From Microcaldota archaeon (GTDB lineage Archaea; Micrarchaeota; Micrarchaeia; Micrarchaeales; Micrarchaeaceae): DNA of 6,163 nucleotides. Below the pieces are notes generated by a model. It saw only the letters and a program-made list of their open reading frames with translations, made no database searches and had not been told where the DNA came from. Of the stretch, positions 5,632 to 6,163 are shown one piece after another. How positions within the stretch are numbered: the first letter of the stretch is position 1; every line of letters starts with the position of its first letter. The stretch is taken from contig JAJYVY010000032.1 of assembly GCA_021791775.1 (NCBI GenBank), positions 1 to 6,163 of the forward strand, read 5' to 3'. A program made the position numbers and the translations under genes.

Positions 5632-5974
5632 TATCCCGATTCAATGCTGCTCTTCCCTGTTCCTCTGCGAACCTTTTTCTATGGAAATCGAATTCTATCT
5701 CGGCGGTTCTTACAAGCTCCAAAAGCTCAGCTACCTTTCCGGGAGACAGGCCGCGTCCAATGCCATCCTCCCACACCTTCTTGGCTGCCTCCTCTCTTAC
5801 TTCGAGCACAGCCTCCTTATCCATCTGCGCAGCGCCCTCAGCGGTCAATGCCCTTCCCTTCTTTAGGCATTCCAGGCTGAAAACATCATCGTCATCTATG
5901 AGCGACGCCAACACGAGCCTTCTCGCCTCCTCGTCCTCCCTAGATTCTTCTTCGACCATAAAAGCATGCCACAT
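5624..5974 (-). CDS. Hypothetical acidic protein, 116 residues
   Basis: I do not recognise this protein. It is strongly charged and probably mostly helical, with no signal peptide or membrane segment. An acidic N-terminus (EEESREDEEARR, about 8-19, and DDDD at 27-30) leads to a segment LTAEGAAQMDKEAVLEVREEAAKKVWEDG (about 43-71), then LSPGKVAELLELVRTAEIEFDFHRKRFAEE (about 76-105), and a basic tail. A TATA-like box at 5991-5998 predicts transcription from about 5967, so ATG 5959 (Met6) is a credible alternative start giving 111 residues. It lies 34 bases downstream of the ABC-2 permease stop on the same strand but seems to have its own promoter. Confidence 0.6.
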   Translation of the reverse strand: MWHAFMVEEESREDEEARRLVLASLIDDDDVFSLECLKKGRALTAEGAAQMDKEAVLEVREEAAKKVWEDGIGRGLSPGKVAELLELVRTAEIEFDFHRKRFAEEQGRAALNRDRK

Positions 5975-5990
5975 ATGCAGGGAGTTTCAG

Positions 5991-5998
5991 ATATTTAA
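5991..5998 (-). promoter_or_regulatory. TATA-like box for the 116-residue gene
   Basis: Minus-strand TTAAATAT lies in the 34-base gap after the ABC-2 permease gene. Standard spacing puts the start near 5967, between the two candidate ATGs at 5974 and 5959. This favours the shorter form or an essentially leaderless message. Confidence 0.45.
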
Positions 5999-6008
5999 GC
6001 GTTTTTTG

Positions 6009-6163
6009 TTATTTTCCTTCTATCCTTTTGAAAAGTAGAGTGGCGGCGCCAACGAATATAACCATGCCGATTATTGTCGCTATTGCATCTATCCACATCG
6101 GATATGTAGAAAAATGCACCAGCGCGCCTCTCATGCCGTCTATAGAGTAGAACAGGGGGTCTA
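6009..6163 (-). CDS. ABC-2 type transporter permease, C-terminal fragment
   Basis: The frame enters at the right edge and ends with TAA at 6009-6011, showing the last 50 residues. It begins DPLFYSIDGMRGAL, which matches the conserved (N/D)P-hhY-hhDGhRG segment after the penultimate helix in ABC-2 (DrrB/NodJ-type) permeases. A last transmembrane helix follows (about residues 24-44 of the fragment, IDAIATIIGMVIFVGAATLL), and a short basic tail FKRIEGK lies at the end, as in that family. Such permeases pair with an ATP-binding subunit to export lipids, polysaccharides or drugs across the cytoplasmic membrane; the substrate cannot be told. The ATPase gene, if adjacent, would lie beyond the window. 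The frame is too short to be noticed without its upstream part. Confidence 0.78.
   Translation of the reverse strand, partial: DPLFYSIDGMRGALVHFSTYPMWIDAIATIIGMVIFVGAATLLFKRIEGK

Noticed and set aside
5345..6038. Plus-strand frames opposite the two small minus-strand genes
   Set aside because: They are antisense to frames with better composition and upstream TATA boxes, and their Ser/Leu/Pro-rich sequence is what the complement of Glu/Arg-rich codons gives.
1..6163. CRISPR array, insertion sequence or attachment site
   Set aside because: No regularly spaced repeats, transposase frame, terminal inverted repeats or tRNA-linked duplications were seen.

Overview
The window reads as archaeal. 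It carries a Hel308 DNA-repair helicase, a 65-residue archaeal core histone, an archaeal-type RNase P RNA, a surface protein with a class III (pilin-type) signal peptide, and A+T-rich TATA-like boxes about 24-31 bases upstream of several starts, which leaves some genes with almost no leader. The combination of pilin-anchored LamG protein, single small histone and very tight packing would fit a small-genome DPANN archaeon such as a Micrarchaeota relative. That placement is inference; no taxonomic marker here settles it.

Layout. Positions 1-1936 (minus) hold a long reading frame that leaves the window at its 3' end: a pilin-like N-terminus followed by concanavalin A/LamG-type modules. It is open over 645 codons. 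An 80-base divergent promoter region (1937-2016) separates it from hel308 (2017-4134, plus). A 234-base gap with the histone promoter and leader follows, then the histone (4369-4566, plus). The histone meets a BofA-family membrane protein (4567-4848, minus) stop codon to stop codon with no base between. Next comes the RNase P RNA gene (about 5006-5239, plus), which can be folded by eye into P1, P2, P4 with its bulged U, P5, P7, P10-P12 and all five conserved regions. Its 3' strand overlaps the end of an unknown 101-residue gene (5224-5529, minus). A second unknown, acidic 116-residue gene (5624-5974, minus) and the C-terminal 50 residues of an ABC-2 type transporter permease (6009-6163, minus) close the window.

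The genes do not form one pathway. Hel308 acts at stalled replication forks, the histone packages DNA, RNase P matures tRNA 5' ends, and the LamG-pilin, BofA-like and ABC-2 proteins belong to the envelope. I see no CRISPR array, insertion sequence, tRNA or rRNA. The observations most worth a second look are the compact RNase P RNA whose P4/P1 strands encode the end of the opposite gene, the sharp base-composition break inside the LamG gene, and the two unrecognised small genes.
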